Of a stretch of 30,573 nt of DNA, positions 1 to 7,234 are shown in pieces. The first letter of the stretch is position 1. Each line of letters opens with the position of its first letter. Below the pieces are notes generated by a model. It saw only the letters and a program-made list of their open reading frames with translations, did no database searches and was not told the DNA's origin. The position numbers and the translations under genes are program-made. The stretch is from assembly GCA_018369015.1 (NCBI GenBank), contig JAGZDD010000026.1, positions 1 to 30,573 of the forward strand. Reading direction: 5' to 3'. The DNA is from Clostridiales bacterium. GTDB lineage: Bacteria > Bacillota > Clostridia > Lachnospirales > Lachnospiraceae.

Positions 1-2
1 AT

Positions 3-56
3 GTCTACGTTCCACTCCGGTCGGCGCTAAACGCGTGTCACAGGCACGCAGCGCCG
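3..56 (+). repeat. GTCTACG-headed stem-loop repeat, copy A
   Basis: A GC-rich unit starts with GTCTACG, continues to CTCCGGTCGGCGC and ends in a stem-loop. GGCGCT at 23-28 pairs with AGCGCC at 50-55, and an inner imperfect GCGTG/CACGC stem lies between them. The same head plus stem-loop design recurs at 79-133 and, inverted, at 2764-2819. No coding potential is convincing here. It is best described as a REP-like non-coding repeat; the family is not one I can name. Confidence 0.6.
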
Positions 57-78
57 GACTTTCCGCTGCCTACGGCAG

Positions 79-133
79 GTCTACGCTTCGCTCCGGTCGC
101 TGCTGGACGCGTGCCACTGGCACGCAGCAACCG
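79..133 (+). repeat. GTCTACG-headed stem-loop repeat, copy B
   Basis: This is the second tandem copy of the unit at 3-56. From CTCCGGTCG onward, about four fifths of the positions match copy A (compare 15-56 with 91-133). It carries a perfect 7-bp hairpin, GCGTGCC at 109-115 and GGCACGC at 119-125, with a 3-nt loop. A small CTGCC/GGCAG hairpin (66-77) precedes it. A 73-codon reading frame across this stretch is judged to be chance. Confidence 0.6.
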
Positions 134-148
134 TCCTCATACCTTGGG

Positions 149-210
149 GTTATCAAATGTGCATACACAGGGGAAAGTTTACTTGCCCCTGTGCCTGCCC
201 ACTTGATAAC
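149..210 (+). repeat. 62-bp imperfect inverted repeat
   Basis: The ends are GTTATCAA (149-156) and TTGATAAC (203-210), an 8-bp perfect inverted match. A second perfect stem lies inside, CACAGGGG (166-173) with CCCCTGTG (186-193). There is no T-run after the stem, so it does not look like an intrinsic terminator. It could be a very short MITE-like element or a structured RNA segment upstream of the esterase gene. Confidence 0.5.
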
Positions 211-222
211 TTTCATAGTAAT

Positions 223-262
223 ATTGATATCAATCATTCTGCTTTTTATTTTATAGTATAAT
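223..262 (+). promoter_or_regulatory. Candidate promoter region of the esterase gene
   Basis: A TATAAT hexamer lies at 257-262, about 48 nt before the chosen esterase start. No good -35 box is seen at 17 bp, but a 12-bp palindrome, ATTGATATCAAT, lies just upstream at 223-234 and could be an operator. The 11-mer AATATTGATAT (220-230) recurs at 12450-12460 in another promoter region. Weak evidence overall. Confidence 0.3.
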
Positions 263-309
263 TTAATTTAGCAGGATTGGCAATGAAGGAATTAAAGGAG
301 ATGTTTTGT

Positions 310-1830
310 ATGAATAACAAAATTTTGGTACAGGCAAAATGTGGGGATATTATTGGAAATATTTCCGAACGGTTTATAGAATTTAAGGGGATTCCCTATG
401 CCCGGGCTGTCCGGTTTGGCCGCCCAAAGCCTGTGTATTGGAACAAACCGAAGGAATGTACGGCGTTCGGCAAAAAGGCGATGCAGGTCATAGATATTGG
501 AGGGCCGTGGGCAAAGCCTCAAAAGAGGGAAGAGTTTGATGAGGACTGCCTGAATCTGAATATCTATATCCCTGCCGGACAGTGGAACATTTCCGATAAA
601 GAAGGCCTGGGAACAAAAGCCCTGCCGGTGCTTGTTGAGATCCACGGGGGCGCTTTCCAAAATGGCAGCAATCAGGAGCATACGGCGGAACAAATGATTC
701 GCGGCAACAATTTTATTTATGTTTCACTGAATTACCGTCTGGGAATTTTTGGCTTCCTTTATATGGATTATCCGGACGTCAAGACAGGAAGCGCTAATCT
801 TGGATTAATGGATTTGATGGCCGGAATACGGTGGGTTTATGAAAATATTTCTGCTTTTGGCGGCGATCCGGAAAGAATAACGCTTATGGGAAGCTCGGCC
901 GGGGCTAAAGCGATCGGGGCGCTGATGTGTACCCCGGAACTTAAAAAATATGTTCATCAGTTGATTTTATCCAGCGGTGGCACACAGAGCATACGTGATA
1001 AGAAAACGGCGAAAATCATTACTGCTAAGTACATGGAAATTTTAAGCTCTGTGACAGGCAGGCATTGTAAGGATTTTTCAGAACTATACACCCTCCCGGC
1101 AGATACATTGATTGAAGCGCAGAAAATTTTATGCGATAATCCGGGAAATACCTGTATGTTTGGCCCTGTTGCTGATGGAGAGTTTATTCCTGAAAACTGG
1201 CAGGAGATCGCGGTGTCCGGTACGCTGTGGGAAGGCCGGGCGATGGTTGGGTCAAGCTTCCATGAATTGGCCTTTCATAAAATGATGAATCCGGATTTTT
1301 CACGGAAAGCTGAGGAAATTGCGGGCTTTCTTTTGGGAAAGAATGTGTCCTGTGCCAGAGCCGCTTTTGATGTGTACTGTCAGGATTATGCGCGCAGCCA
1401 TGGCGGCGATATATCTGAAGTATTGGCCTCAGACGCCTGGGAGCGTATTTTAACTGATTATATGTACCGGACATACAGCTACCGGCTGGCACGGCGGCTG
1501 TCAGGTAAGGGCTGTCAGGTATGGCAGTACAGCGTTGCTTTTTTGCCAGCACTGCACTGCTTTGACCAGCAACTTGCTTTTTTGCCGCCTATGCCCGTAT
1601 TTTTTAACGGAAAGGAACATATGGAAAAGGCAGAGGCATTAGGCCGGAAAATTTACGCCGCCTTTGTACGGTTTATTGAAAACGGGAATCCATCGTCAAA
1701 AGACTGTATGTGGCCCGGGCTTACGTCTAAGGCAATGGCACAAATGGTATGGGATGAAGACTGCCGCCTATGCCCGGTTCGATCCGGCGATGTTCTGGAG
1801 GAAATCGGGGAATCGGTTTTTGTACTTTAA
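310..1830 (+). CDS. Type-B carboxylesterase / para-nitrobenzyl esterase family
   Basis: This is an alpha/beta-hydrolase of the carboxylesterase type B family, which hydrolyses carboxylic ester bonds. No signal peptide is seen, so it is probably cytoplasmic. In the 506-aa product the EDCLNLNIYIP signature is near residues 78-88 and the oxyanion-hole motif HGGA at 112-115. The nucleophile elbow GSSAG has Ser196, inside the full family signature FGGDPERITLMGSSAG. The likely triad is completed by Glu319 (VGSSFHELAF) and His416 (PALHCFD). The frame opens at TTG 277, but ATG 310 is preferred because an AAGGAG ribosome site ends at 300; ATG 301 would sit directly against that site. It stands alone, convergent with the DJ-1 family gene. 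The natural substrate is unknown; removal of acyl groups from glycans or xenobiotics is possible. Confidence 0.9.
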   Translation: MNNKILVQAKCGDIIGNISERFIEFKGIPYARAVRFGRPKPVYWNKPKECTAFGKKAMQVIDIGGPWAKPQKREEFDEDCLNLNIYIPAGQWNISDKEGLGTKALPVLVEIHGGAFQNGSNQEHTAEQMIRGNNFIYVSLNYRLGIFGFLYMDYPDVKTGSANLGLMDLMAGIRWVYENISAFGGDPERITLMGSSAGAKAIGALMCTPELKKYVHQLILSSGGTQSIRDKKTAKIITAKYMEILSSVTGRHCKDFSELYTLPADTLIEAQKILCDNPGNTCMFGPVADGEFIPENWQEIAVSGTLWEGRAMVGSSFHELAFHKMMNPDFSRKAEEIAGFLLGKNVSCARAAFDVYCQDYARSHGGDISEVLASDAWERILTDYMYRTYSYRLARRLSGKGCQVWQYSVAFLPALHCFDQQLAFLPPMPVFFNGKEHMEKAEALGRKIYAAFVRFIENGNPSSKDCMWPGLTSKAMAQMVWDEDCRLCPVRSGDVLEEIGESVFVL

Positions 1831-1844
1831 TAATTAAACATAAT

Positions 1845-2019
1845 GTAACTATTCAGCCATGTCATCTCGGATTCACGCAGCTAACGCAGCTCACCGCCGC
1901 TATCGCGGCTGAATCCTCGATTCGGGCTAAACGCCCTACGTCTGAGTAAGGCAAAACCTCCCTTCAAGCCAGCTTGCTCCGAAATTTTTCCCTCCTCAGC
2001 CGCATGGCTGGATAGTTAC
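1845..2019 (+). mobile_element. MITE-like element with 17-bp terminal inverted repeats
   Basis: The left end GTAACTATTCAGCCATG (1845-1861) and the right end (2003-2019) are inverted copies that match at 16 of 17 positions. The 175-bp interior has no reading frame of note. It holds small hairpins, for example GCCGC (1896-1900) with GCGGC (1905-1909), and GAATC/GATTC. The first ~69 bp recur inverted at 27051-27119, which shows it is dispersed. The right end contains the stop codon of the convergent DJ-1 family gene. No clean target-site duplication abuts the ends. Non-autonomous; no matching transposase is in the window. Confidence 0.7.
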
Positions 2020-2561
2020 AGCATAATCGATTTTTTCAGTTCATCCGCTGTTTTTTCATCTTTTAAAAGGGCGATAAGCCGGGCGGAAAATTCAATAGCT
2101 GTTCCCATCCCACGGCTTGTAATTATATTTTTATCTGTAACTACATTGTCTGTCAGGCAATGGGCGCCAGTAAGCTTATCTTCAAATCCCGGATAGCAGG
2201 TAGCCTTTTTGCCGTCAAGAAGGCCAAGACCGCCTAAAACACTGGGAGCAGCGCAGATTGCAGCGACGTATTTGCCTGCGGCATAAGCATTTTTTAAAAT
2301 TTCGGCAAGTTCACGGCTTTCGGCCAGATGTGTCGTGCCCGGAAGCCCTCCGGGCAGCACAAACATATCGCCTGCGGACACATCCACATCTTTTAAAAGC
2401 ATATCTGCTTCCATAACAATTTTGTGTGACCCGGTGACCTTTAATGTGTCATTCATAGAAACAATGGAAATATCAATTCCAACGCGGCGCATCATATCTA
2501 CGACCGTCAGTCCTTCAATTTCCTCAAGCCCATCCGCAAAGAAAATATAAACTTTTGACAT
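2016..2561 (-). CDS. DJ-1/PfpI family protein (YajL/ThiJ-like)
   Basis: This 181-aa protein has the DJ-1/PfpI flavodoxin-like fold, a family with deglycase, glyoxalase or redox-chaperone roles in the cytosol. Visible features are the N-terminal strand with acidic motif DGLEEIEG (Glu16 corresponds to the conserved DJ-1 glutamate), the LPGG turn near 69-72, and the nucleophile elbow AAICAAPS with Cys103. Length is normal for the family. An AGGAGG ribosome site sits 8 nt before the ATG. The gene is monocistronic and convergent with the esterase. Its last codon is followed by a TAA that belongs to the terminal repeat of the MITE-like element (1845-2019), so the original C-terminus may have been altered slightly. 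The exact substrate cannot be told from sequence. Confidence 0.9.
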   Translation of the reverse strand: MSKVYIFFADGLEEIEGLTVVDMMRRVGIDISIVSMNDTLKVTGSHKIVMEADMLLKDVDVSAGDMFVLPGGLPGTTHLAESRELAEILKNAYAAGKYVAAICAAPSVLGGLGLLDGKKATCYPGFEDKLTGAHCLTDNVVTDKNIITSRGMGTAIEFSARLIALLKDEKTADELKKSIML

Positions 2562-2695
2562 AATGAAAACCTCCTGAAAATTTGAAATATGTCCGTAAAC
2601 AGCTGTTCATTAAATGATTAGCAAAATAATAATTTAATGCTTACCCTATTAGTATAGAAAAGCGGAAAAGAAAAGTAAAGTCCTCTTTTATAGCC

Positions 2696-2724
2696 TTTAC
2701 CAAAATTAATCTTAATGATATAAT
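2696..2724 (+). promoter_or_regulatory. Predicted gdpP-rplI-dnaB promoter (extended -10)
   Basis: A TTTACC -35 box (2696-2701), a 17-bp spacer and a TATAAT -10 box (2719-2724) are present. A TG at 2716-2717 forms an extended -10 element. Transcription would begin near 2731, giving a leader of about 240 nt before the gdpP start. The -10 box lies inside the left arm of a perfect palindrome (2717-2748). Confidence 0.6.
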
Positions 2725-2748
2725 GTCTGCGTAGGCAGACATTATATC
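2717..2748 (+). repeat. Perfect 14-bp inverted repeat over the gdpP promoter
   Basis: GATATAATGTCTGC (2717-2730) and its exact reverse complement (2735-2748) flank a 4-nt GTAG loop. The repeat covers the -10 box and the predicted start of transcription, so it may act as an operator. Alternatively it is simply the end of the GC-rich repeat patch that follows. The symmetry places a TATAAT on both strands. Confidence 0.65.
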
Positions 2749-2763
2749 GCGTCTTACGCGCGG

Positions 2764-2819
2764 CGGCGCAAGACGTCCGGTGGACGTCTGTTCTGCGCCG
2801 ACCGAAGCGGAGCGTAGAC
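2764..2819 (-). repeat. GTCTACG-headed stem-loop repeat, copy C
   Basis: Read on the minus strand this unit has the same head as copies A and B (GTCTACGCTCCGCTTCGGTC). A stem-loop with an AGACGTCC/GGACGTCT inner stem follows, closed by an outer CGGCGCA/TGCGCCG stem. The hairpin sequence differs from copies A and B but keeps its shape. That suggests selection on structure, or independent spread of related elements. It lies in the untranslated leader of gdpP. Confidence 0.55.
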
Positions 2820-2969
2820 CATAAGCGAGCCTTCCTCTGCGCGAAAGTACGCATGGAAGGCGAAGCCACAACGGGCCGCCTGCGGCCGTGTTGTAATGTT
2901 CACAGTAGCAATGTGCCGTACGGCCTTTGGAAAGTTATCATGGAAGAATTAGGAAAGAGAGGAAAAGGC
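2820..2969 (+). other. Structured 5' leader of gdpP
   Basis: This stretch has no convincing gene but more hairpins: CCTTCC (2830-2835) with GGAAGG (2855-2860), then a GC-rich near-palindrome around 2868-2894 built on GGGCCGC and GCGGCC. The frame of gdpP is open here back to ATG 2853. The peptide it would add is unlike the family, so the stretch is read as leader. No c-di-AMP (ydaO-type) riboswitch core was recognised. Confidence 0.4.
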
Positions 2970-5009
2970 ATGAAGAATCAGGTGAAATTGAAGGGGCAGT
3001 TAAAATCGTACCTGCGATGGCCGATCATATTAAGCTGTCTCCTCGTCGCCATGACTATTGGCATTTTCATTGTTGATTATAAATGTGGTTTTATCGCTGC
3101 ATTGTGTCTGATCTGTTACGTAATTGCAGCGCTGGTTATTCATTCCCGGATAAAGCCCATTATTATCAGCGAGCTGGTCAATTTTGCTCTGGAATACGGA
3201 CAGGTTCAAAAGGCGCTGCTCTATGACCTCCAGGTGCCTTATGTGGTGCTGGATGATCAGGGAAAGATTTTATGGGCAAATAAAAGCTTTAATGAAATGA
3301 CAGGAGAGCGCGGGGCGGCAAAGGGAATCGAGCATTTATTTCCCGAAATTACAAAAGAGAAGCTGCCGGGAGACGGAAATAAATCCATTGTTCCAATAAC
3401 CTTCAATGCAAGCTATTACCGTGCGGAGCTTGTGCGTATTGTTTTAACAGATTTTTCCCAAAACAATGCCCTTGTAGATGTGGGCGAGGATAATGTACTC
3501 ATCGCTATGTATTTATTTGATGAAACGGAAATCCGGAACTATATCCGGGAAAATCAGGAACAGCGCCTTGTATGCGGCGTGATCTTTGTCGATAATTACG
3601 AGGATGCCTTAAACAGTACGGAAGAAGTGCGCCAATCGCTTCTTGCCGCTTTGATTGAACGTAAGATTACGAAATATATGCAGAGTTACGACGCGATCGT
3701 AACCAAGGTTGAGAAGGACCGCTATCAGTTTGTGATCCAGCACCGGTATTTGCCCCAGCTTCAGAGTACAAAATTTTCATTGCTCGATGAAGTCAGGGAA
3801 ATCAATATTGGTAATGAAATGGCTGTAACGTTGTGTATCGGTATCGGGGCGGATGCCGCGTCCTACGCCCAGTCTGCGGAGTGGGCAAAAAACGCCATTG
3901 AGCTGGCATTAGGCCGGGGCGGCGACCAGGCAGTTGTCAAGGAGCGGGAAAAAATTTCTTACTATGGAGGTAAGAAAAAACAGGTGGAAAAGAGTACCCG
4001 TGTCCGCGCCCGCGTGAAGGCTCATGCCCTAAAGCAGCTCATTGAAGGCAAAGACCAGGTCGTTGTTATGGGGCACAAAATCGGAGATGTGGATTCCTTT
4101 GGCGCGTCTGTGGGCGTTTACCGCATTGCCCGGGCGCTGAATAAAAAAGCCTATGTTGTCTTAAATGAGGTGACGAAAACGGTCCGCCCGCTTAAGGAAT
4201 GTTTTGAAAATAATTCCTTTTATGACAGCGATATGTTTCTCAATGAAGCCCAGGCCAGGGAAATTGTGAATTTAAATACCGCCCTTGTTGTGGTGGATGT
4301 GAACCGCCCGTCCTATACGGAGTGCCCGGACTTGCTTGGCGGCACCCGCAGCATTGTGATTCTTGATCATCACCGCCAGAGCAGTGAAAGTATTGAAAAT
4401 GCGGTGCTTTCTTATATTGAGCCTTACGCTTCCTCCGCCAGCGAAATGGTTGCGGAAATTTTACAGTATATCAGCGACGGGATTAAGCTGCGCCCTGAGG
4501 AAGCCAACGCCATGTATGCGGGGCTTATGATCGATACCAATAATTTCCTCAATAAAACCGGCGTGCGGACCTTTGAAGCGGCGGCGTATCTGCGAAAAAA
4601 CGGTGCGGACGTCCTTAAGATCCGTATGATGTTCAGGGATGATATGGAAACCTACCGCGTCCGCGCTGAGGCGATCAGCAAGGCAGAAATATTCGACCAT
4701 GAATTTGCCATGGCGGAGTGTGTTCCGGGAAATATTGAAACACCGACGGTCGTTGGCGCCCAGGTTGCCAATGAGCTTCTCAATATTACAGATGTAAAGG
4801 CGTCCTTTGTATTTACAAATATGAAGGGAACGGTTTATATCAGCGCCCGTTCCATGGAGGAGGTCAATGTCCAGCTTATTATGGAGCATTTTGGCGGCGG
4901 CGGCCACAGCGCCATTGCCGGGGCGCAGCTTAAGGATATTTCTGTGCCGGAGGCCATGGCAAAGGTGAAAGCTGAAGTAAGAAGAATGAAAAATGAAGGA
5001 GAGATATAG
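2970..5009 (+). CDS. gdpP: GdpP/YybT-type cyclic-di-AMP phosphodiesterase
   Basis: This membrane-anchored phosphodiesterase hydrolyses c-di-AMP to pApA and so helps control cell-wall and potassium homeostasis. The 679-aa product shows two N-terminal membrane segments (about residues 13-55), a PAS domain (about 89-160, VPYVVLDDQGKILWANKSF) and a degenerate GGDEF domain (about 200-327) without an intact GGDEF motif. The DHH phosphoesterase domain has MGHKIGDVDS (about 367-376) and LDHH (about 464-468). The DHHA1 domain ends in GGGGH near 641-645. Length is close to B. subtilis GdpP. ATG 2970 is chosen because GAGAGGAAAAGG precedes it and the protein then begins as family members do; ATG 2853 and ATG 2940 are in frame but lack good sites. 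The stop abuts the rplI start, so the two genes are translationally coupled. Confidence 0.93.
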   Translation: MKNQVKLKGQLKSYLRWPIILSCLLVAMTIGIFIVDYKCGFIAALCLICYVIAALVIHSRIKPIIISELVNFALEYGQVQKALLYDLQVPYVVLDDQGKILWANKSFNEMTGERGAAKGIEHLFPEITKEKLPGDGNKSIVPITFNASYYRAELVRIVLTDFSQNNALVDVGEDNVLIAMYLFDETEIRNYIRENQEQRLVCGVIFVDNYEDALNSTEEVRQSLLAALIERKITKYMQSYDAIVTKVEKDRYQFVIQHRYLPQLQSTKFSLLDEVREINIGNEMAVTLCIGIGADAASYAQSAEWAKNAIELALGRGGDQAVVKEREKISYYGGKKKQVEKSTRVRARVKAHALKQLIEGKDQVVVMGHKIGDVDSFGASVGVYRIARALNKKAYVVLNEVTKTVRPLKECFENNSFYDSDMFLNEAQAREIVNLNTALVVVDVNRPSYTECPDLLGGTRSIVILDHHRQSSESIENAVLSYIEPYASSASEMVAEILQYISDGIKLRPEEANAMYAGLMIDTNNFLNKTGVRTFEAAAYLRKNGADVLKIRMMFRDDMETYRVRAEAISKAEIFDHEFAMAECVPGNIETPTVVGAQVANELLNITDVKASFVFTNMKGTVYISARSMEEVNVQLIMEHFGGGGHSAIAGAQLKDISVPEAMAKVKAEVRRMKNEGEI

Positions 5010-5456
5010 ATGAAGGTTATTTTGCTTGAAGATGTAAAGGCCCTTGGGAAAAAGGGAGAAATGGTGAATGTTAATGACGGCTATGCAAGAAATTTTATAC
5101 TGCCTAAAAAGCTTGGAATTGAGGCGACTCCTAAAAACCTCAATGATTTGAAATTAAAAAAAGCGAATGAAGAAAAGGTTGCGAAGGAGCTTTTAGAGCA
5201 GGCAAAGGCGTTTGCCGAAGATATTAAGGAAAAAGCCATTATCGTTTCCATTAAAACCGGAGAGGGCGGAAGAACCTTCGGCTCGGTGTCCACAAAGGAA
5301 ATCGCCGCTGCGGCGAAAGAGCAGCTTGACCTTGATATTGACAAGAAAAAGCTCCAGCTTTCGGAGCCGATTCGTACGCTTGGAACGACCATCGTTCCTT
5401 ATAAAGTCCATCCAAAGGTTGTCGCCCAATTAACGGTCAAGGTTAAAGAAGCGTAA
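5010..5456 (+). CDS. rplI: 50S ribosomal protein L9
   Basis: L9 binds 23S rRNA at the base of the L1 stalk and helps hold the reading frame. The 148-aa product has the standard two-domain layout: the N-terminal RNA-binding domain with MKVILLEDVKALGKKGE and the signature GYARNFILPKKLG, a long connecting helix rich in Lys, Ala and Glu (about 40-75), and a C-terminal RNA-binding domain (about 80-148). The ATG follows the gdpP stop directly, and the GAAGGAGAG ribosome site lies within the end of gdpP. The gdpP-rplI-dnaB order is common in Bacillota. Confidence 0.98.
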   Translation: MKVILLEDVKALGKKGEMVNVNDGYARNFILPKKLGIEATPKNLNDLKLKKANEEKVAKELLEQAKAFAEDIKEKAIIVSIKTGEGGRTFGSVSTKEIAAAAKEQLDLDIDKKKLQLSEPIRTLGTTIVPYKVHPKVVAQLTVKVKEA

Positions 5457-5471
5457 GCGCGGGCAAAGCTT

Positions 5472-6803
5472 ATGGATGAAGCATTAATCAAACGGGTACT
5501 GCCCCACAATGACGAGGCGGAAAGGGCGGTCATTGGCTCTATGGTTATGGACGCCGACGCTGTTGTCACGGCGTCTGAAATGATTACAGGGGATGATTTC
5601 TACCAGCGCAAATACGGTATTTTATTTGATACGATGGTGGAGATGAACAATAAAAATATTCCTGTGGATCTCATTACCCTCCAGGAGGCGTTAAAGACAA
5701 AGGATGTGCCGGAGGAACTGGCCAGCGTAGAGTTTTTGAGCGATCTTTTAAACAGTGTGTCCGTTTCCGTCAATATTAAGCAGTACGCCCAGCTTGTCGC
5801 TGACAAGGCGGCCCTGCGGCGGATGATCCGGGCTAATGAAGAAATTGCCAATATGTGCTATCTGGACAAGGAGCCTGTGGAGTCTATCATGGAAACAACA
5901 GAGAAGCGTATTTTCGATTTGCTCCAGAAAAAGTCCACAGAGGACTTTGTTCCCATCCAGGAAGTTGTTTTAAGTGTTATTAATAAAATTGAAATGGCGG
6001 CCAAGCATAAAGGTACGGTGACGGGCATTTCTACCGGATTTTATGATTTGGATTATAAGACGAGTGGTCTTCAGCCGTCCGACCTTATTCTCGTAGCCGC
6101 CCGTCCTTCTATGGGAAAGACGGCATTTGTCCTGAATCTTGCCCAGTATATTGCTGTGCGCAATAAGGTGCCTACGGCGATTTTCAGCCTGGAAATGTCA
6201 AAGGACCAGTTGATTAACCGTGTCCTTTCCATGGAATCGAAGGTGGACTCCCAGTCCATGCGTACCGGAAATTTAACCCAGGCGGACTGGGAAAAGCTGA
6301 TTGAGAGCGCGGGGATTATCAGCCAGGCGCCGCTCATTATCGATGATACGCCGGGTATTTCCATTGGAGAGCTTCGCTCAAAATGCCGGAAATACAAGCT
6401 GGAAAATGGCCTCGGCCTTGTGATTATCGACTATCTCCAGCTTATGACCGGGGGCGGCAAAGGTTCTGAATCCAGGCAGCAGGAAATTTCAGATATTTCC
6501 CGGTCACTGAAAGCGCTGGCCAGAGAGATTAACGCCCCGGTGATTGCCCTTTCCCAGCTTTCCCGCGCCTGCGAAACGCGGCCGGATCACCGTCCTATGC
6601 TTTCAGACCTTCGTGAATCGGGGGCTATTGAACAGGACGCCGATGTGGTGATGTTTATTTACCGTGATGATTATTACAATAAAGACACGGATAAGAAAAA
6701 TATCTCTGAAATCATTATTGCCAAGCAGAGAAACGGCCCGATCGGAACGGTGGAGCTTGTGTGGCTGCCTAATTATACAAAATTTGCGAATAAAGAGAAG
6801 TAG
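5472..6803 (+). CDS. dnaB: Replicative DNA helicase DnaB (DnaC in B. subtilis)
   Basis: This hexameric 5'-3' helicase unwinds DNA at the replication fork. The 443-aa product opens with the DnaB N-terminal primase-interacting domain (LPHNDEAERAVIGSM; about 10-110) and continues with a RecA-like ATPase. Walker A is ARPSMGKTA (about 207-216) and Walker B is LVIIDYLQL (about 315-323). The conserved LSQLSRACE and SDLRESGAIEQDAD segments follow, with no intein insertion. It lies 15 nt after rplI in the same operon. The ribosome site is weak (only a short purine run before the ATG), which may suit coupling to rplI. Two terminators follow at 6854-6984. Confidence 0.97.
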   Translation: MDEALIKRVLPHNDEAERAVIGSMVMDADAVVTASEMITGDDFYQRKYGILFDTMVEMNNKNIPVDLITLQEALKTKDVPEELASVEFLSDLLNSVSVSVNIKQYAQLVADKAALRRMIRANEEIANMCYLDKEPVESIMETTEKRIFDLLQKKSTEDFVPIQEVVLSVINKIEMAAKHKGTVTGISTGFYDLDYKTSGLQPSDLILVAARPSMGKTAFVLNLAQYIAVRNKVPTAIFSLEMSKDQLINRVLSMESKVDSQSMRTGNLTQADWEKLIESAGIISQAPLIIDDTPGISIGELRSKCRKYKLENGLGLVIIDYLQLMTGGGKGSESRQQEISDISRSLKALAREINAPVIALSQLSRACETRPDHRPMLSDLRESGAIEQDADVVMFIYRDDYYNKDTDKKNISEIIIAKQRNGPIGTVELVWLPNYTKFANKEK

Positions 6804-6853
6804 GTATAAAAAGTATGCCTGCTTTGTTGAAATGAATTTTCAAACATACATCC

Positions 6854-6888
6854 GGGCTCAGGCTGCGAAAGCGGCGGGGCCCATTTTT
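6854..6888 (+). terminator. Intrinsic terminator after dnaB (first)
   Basis: GGGCTC (6854-6859) pairs with GGGCCC (6877-6882) using one G-T wobble. An inner GCTGC/GCGGC stem is capped by a GAAA tetraloop. ATTTTT follows at 6883-6888, with another T-run just after it. It ends the gdpP-rplI-dnaB transcript. Confidence 0.75.
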
Positions 6889-6923
6889 CATTTTTAAATT
6901 GCCGATATTTGAATTTCAATTTT

Positions 6924-6984
6924 TGCCTGATGGCCGGATTGTACGATACCATTAATAGATCCGGTTTTGCATCAGGCATTTTTT
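6924..6984 (+). terminator. Intrinsic terminator after dnaB (second)
   Basis: TGCCTGATG (6924-6932) pairs perfectly with CATCAGGCA (6970-6978), followed by six T at 6979-6984. An inner CCGGAT/ATCCGG stem extends the hairpin. It is a back-up to the terminator 40 nt upstream and isolates the next operon from replication-gene transcription. Confidence 0.8.
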
Positions 6985-7234
6985 GCGCTTCGGCATGCGA
7001 TTTGGCAATCCATCCGGTTTCTATCATTCTAAATTTTAATTTCGCAAGTTTAAAAAATAGAAATGAATATAAAAAATAGTAATAATAGACAAAAGTGAAC
7101 TGAAAAAACTAAAATTTAGAGTATTTATGAATAATTGCGCTTTACGGGAGTGGAAAAAAGATTATACTTGGAACCATAAAGACGGGCCGCCGGCGGCACA
7201 GTCAGAGTTTATAGACTTGGAAGGAGGGATTTTT
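6985..7234 (+). promoter_or_regulatory. AT-rich promoter region of the first utilisation operon
   Basis: No gene is seen here. Two promoter candidates exist: TAGACA (7086-7091) with an 18-bp spacer to TAAAAT (7110-7115), and TTTACG (7141-7146) with a 16-bp spacer to TATACT (7163-7168). An 11-bp inverted repeat, TCTAAATTTTA (7028-7038) and TAAAATTTAGA (7110-7120), flanks the region and may bind a regulator. The ribosome site AGGAGGG lies at 7222-7228. Confidence 0.4.

Noticed and set aside
1..135. CRISPR array suggested by the two direct repeat copies
   Set aside because: Only two diverged copies, no regular spacers, and the conserved part includes its own stem-loop; no cas genes in the window.
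35..256. 73-codon open frame at the left end
   Set aside because: It runs through two structured repeat copies and an inverted repeat, has no ribosome site and no protein-like composition.
2618..2871. Two overlapping minus-strand frames (76 and 83 codons) upstream of gdpP
   Set aside because: They run through GC-rich hairpin repeats and the gdpP promoter; their peptides are Arg-rich and low in complexity of a kind expected from repeats.
2725..2969. c-di-AMP (ydaO-type) riboswitch in the gdpP leader
   Set aside because: Considered because of the long structured leader, but none of the conserved core sequences could be seen; the folds are explained by the repeats.
2853..2969. Longer N-terminus for GdpP from ATG 2853
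   Set aside because: The extra 39 residues derive from repeat DNA and lack a ribosome site; family members begin just before the first membrane helix.
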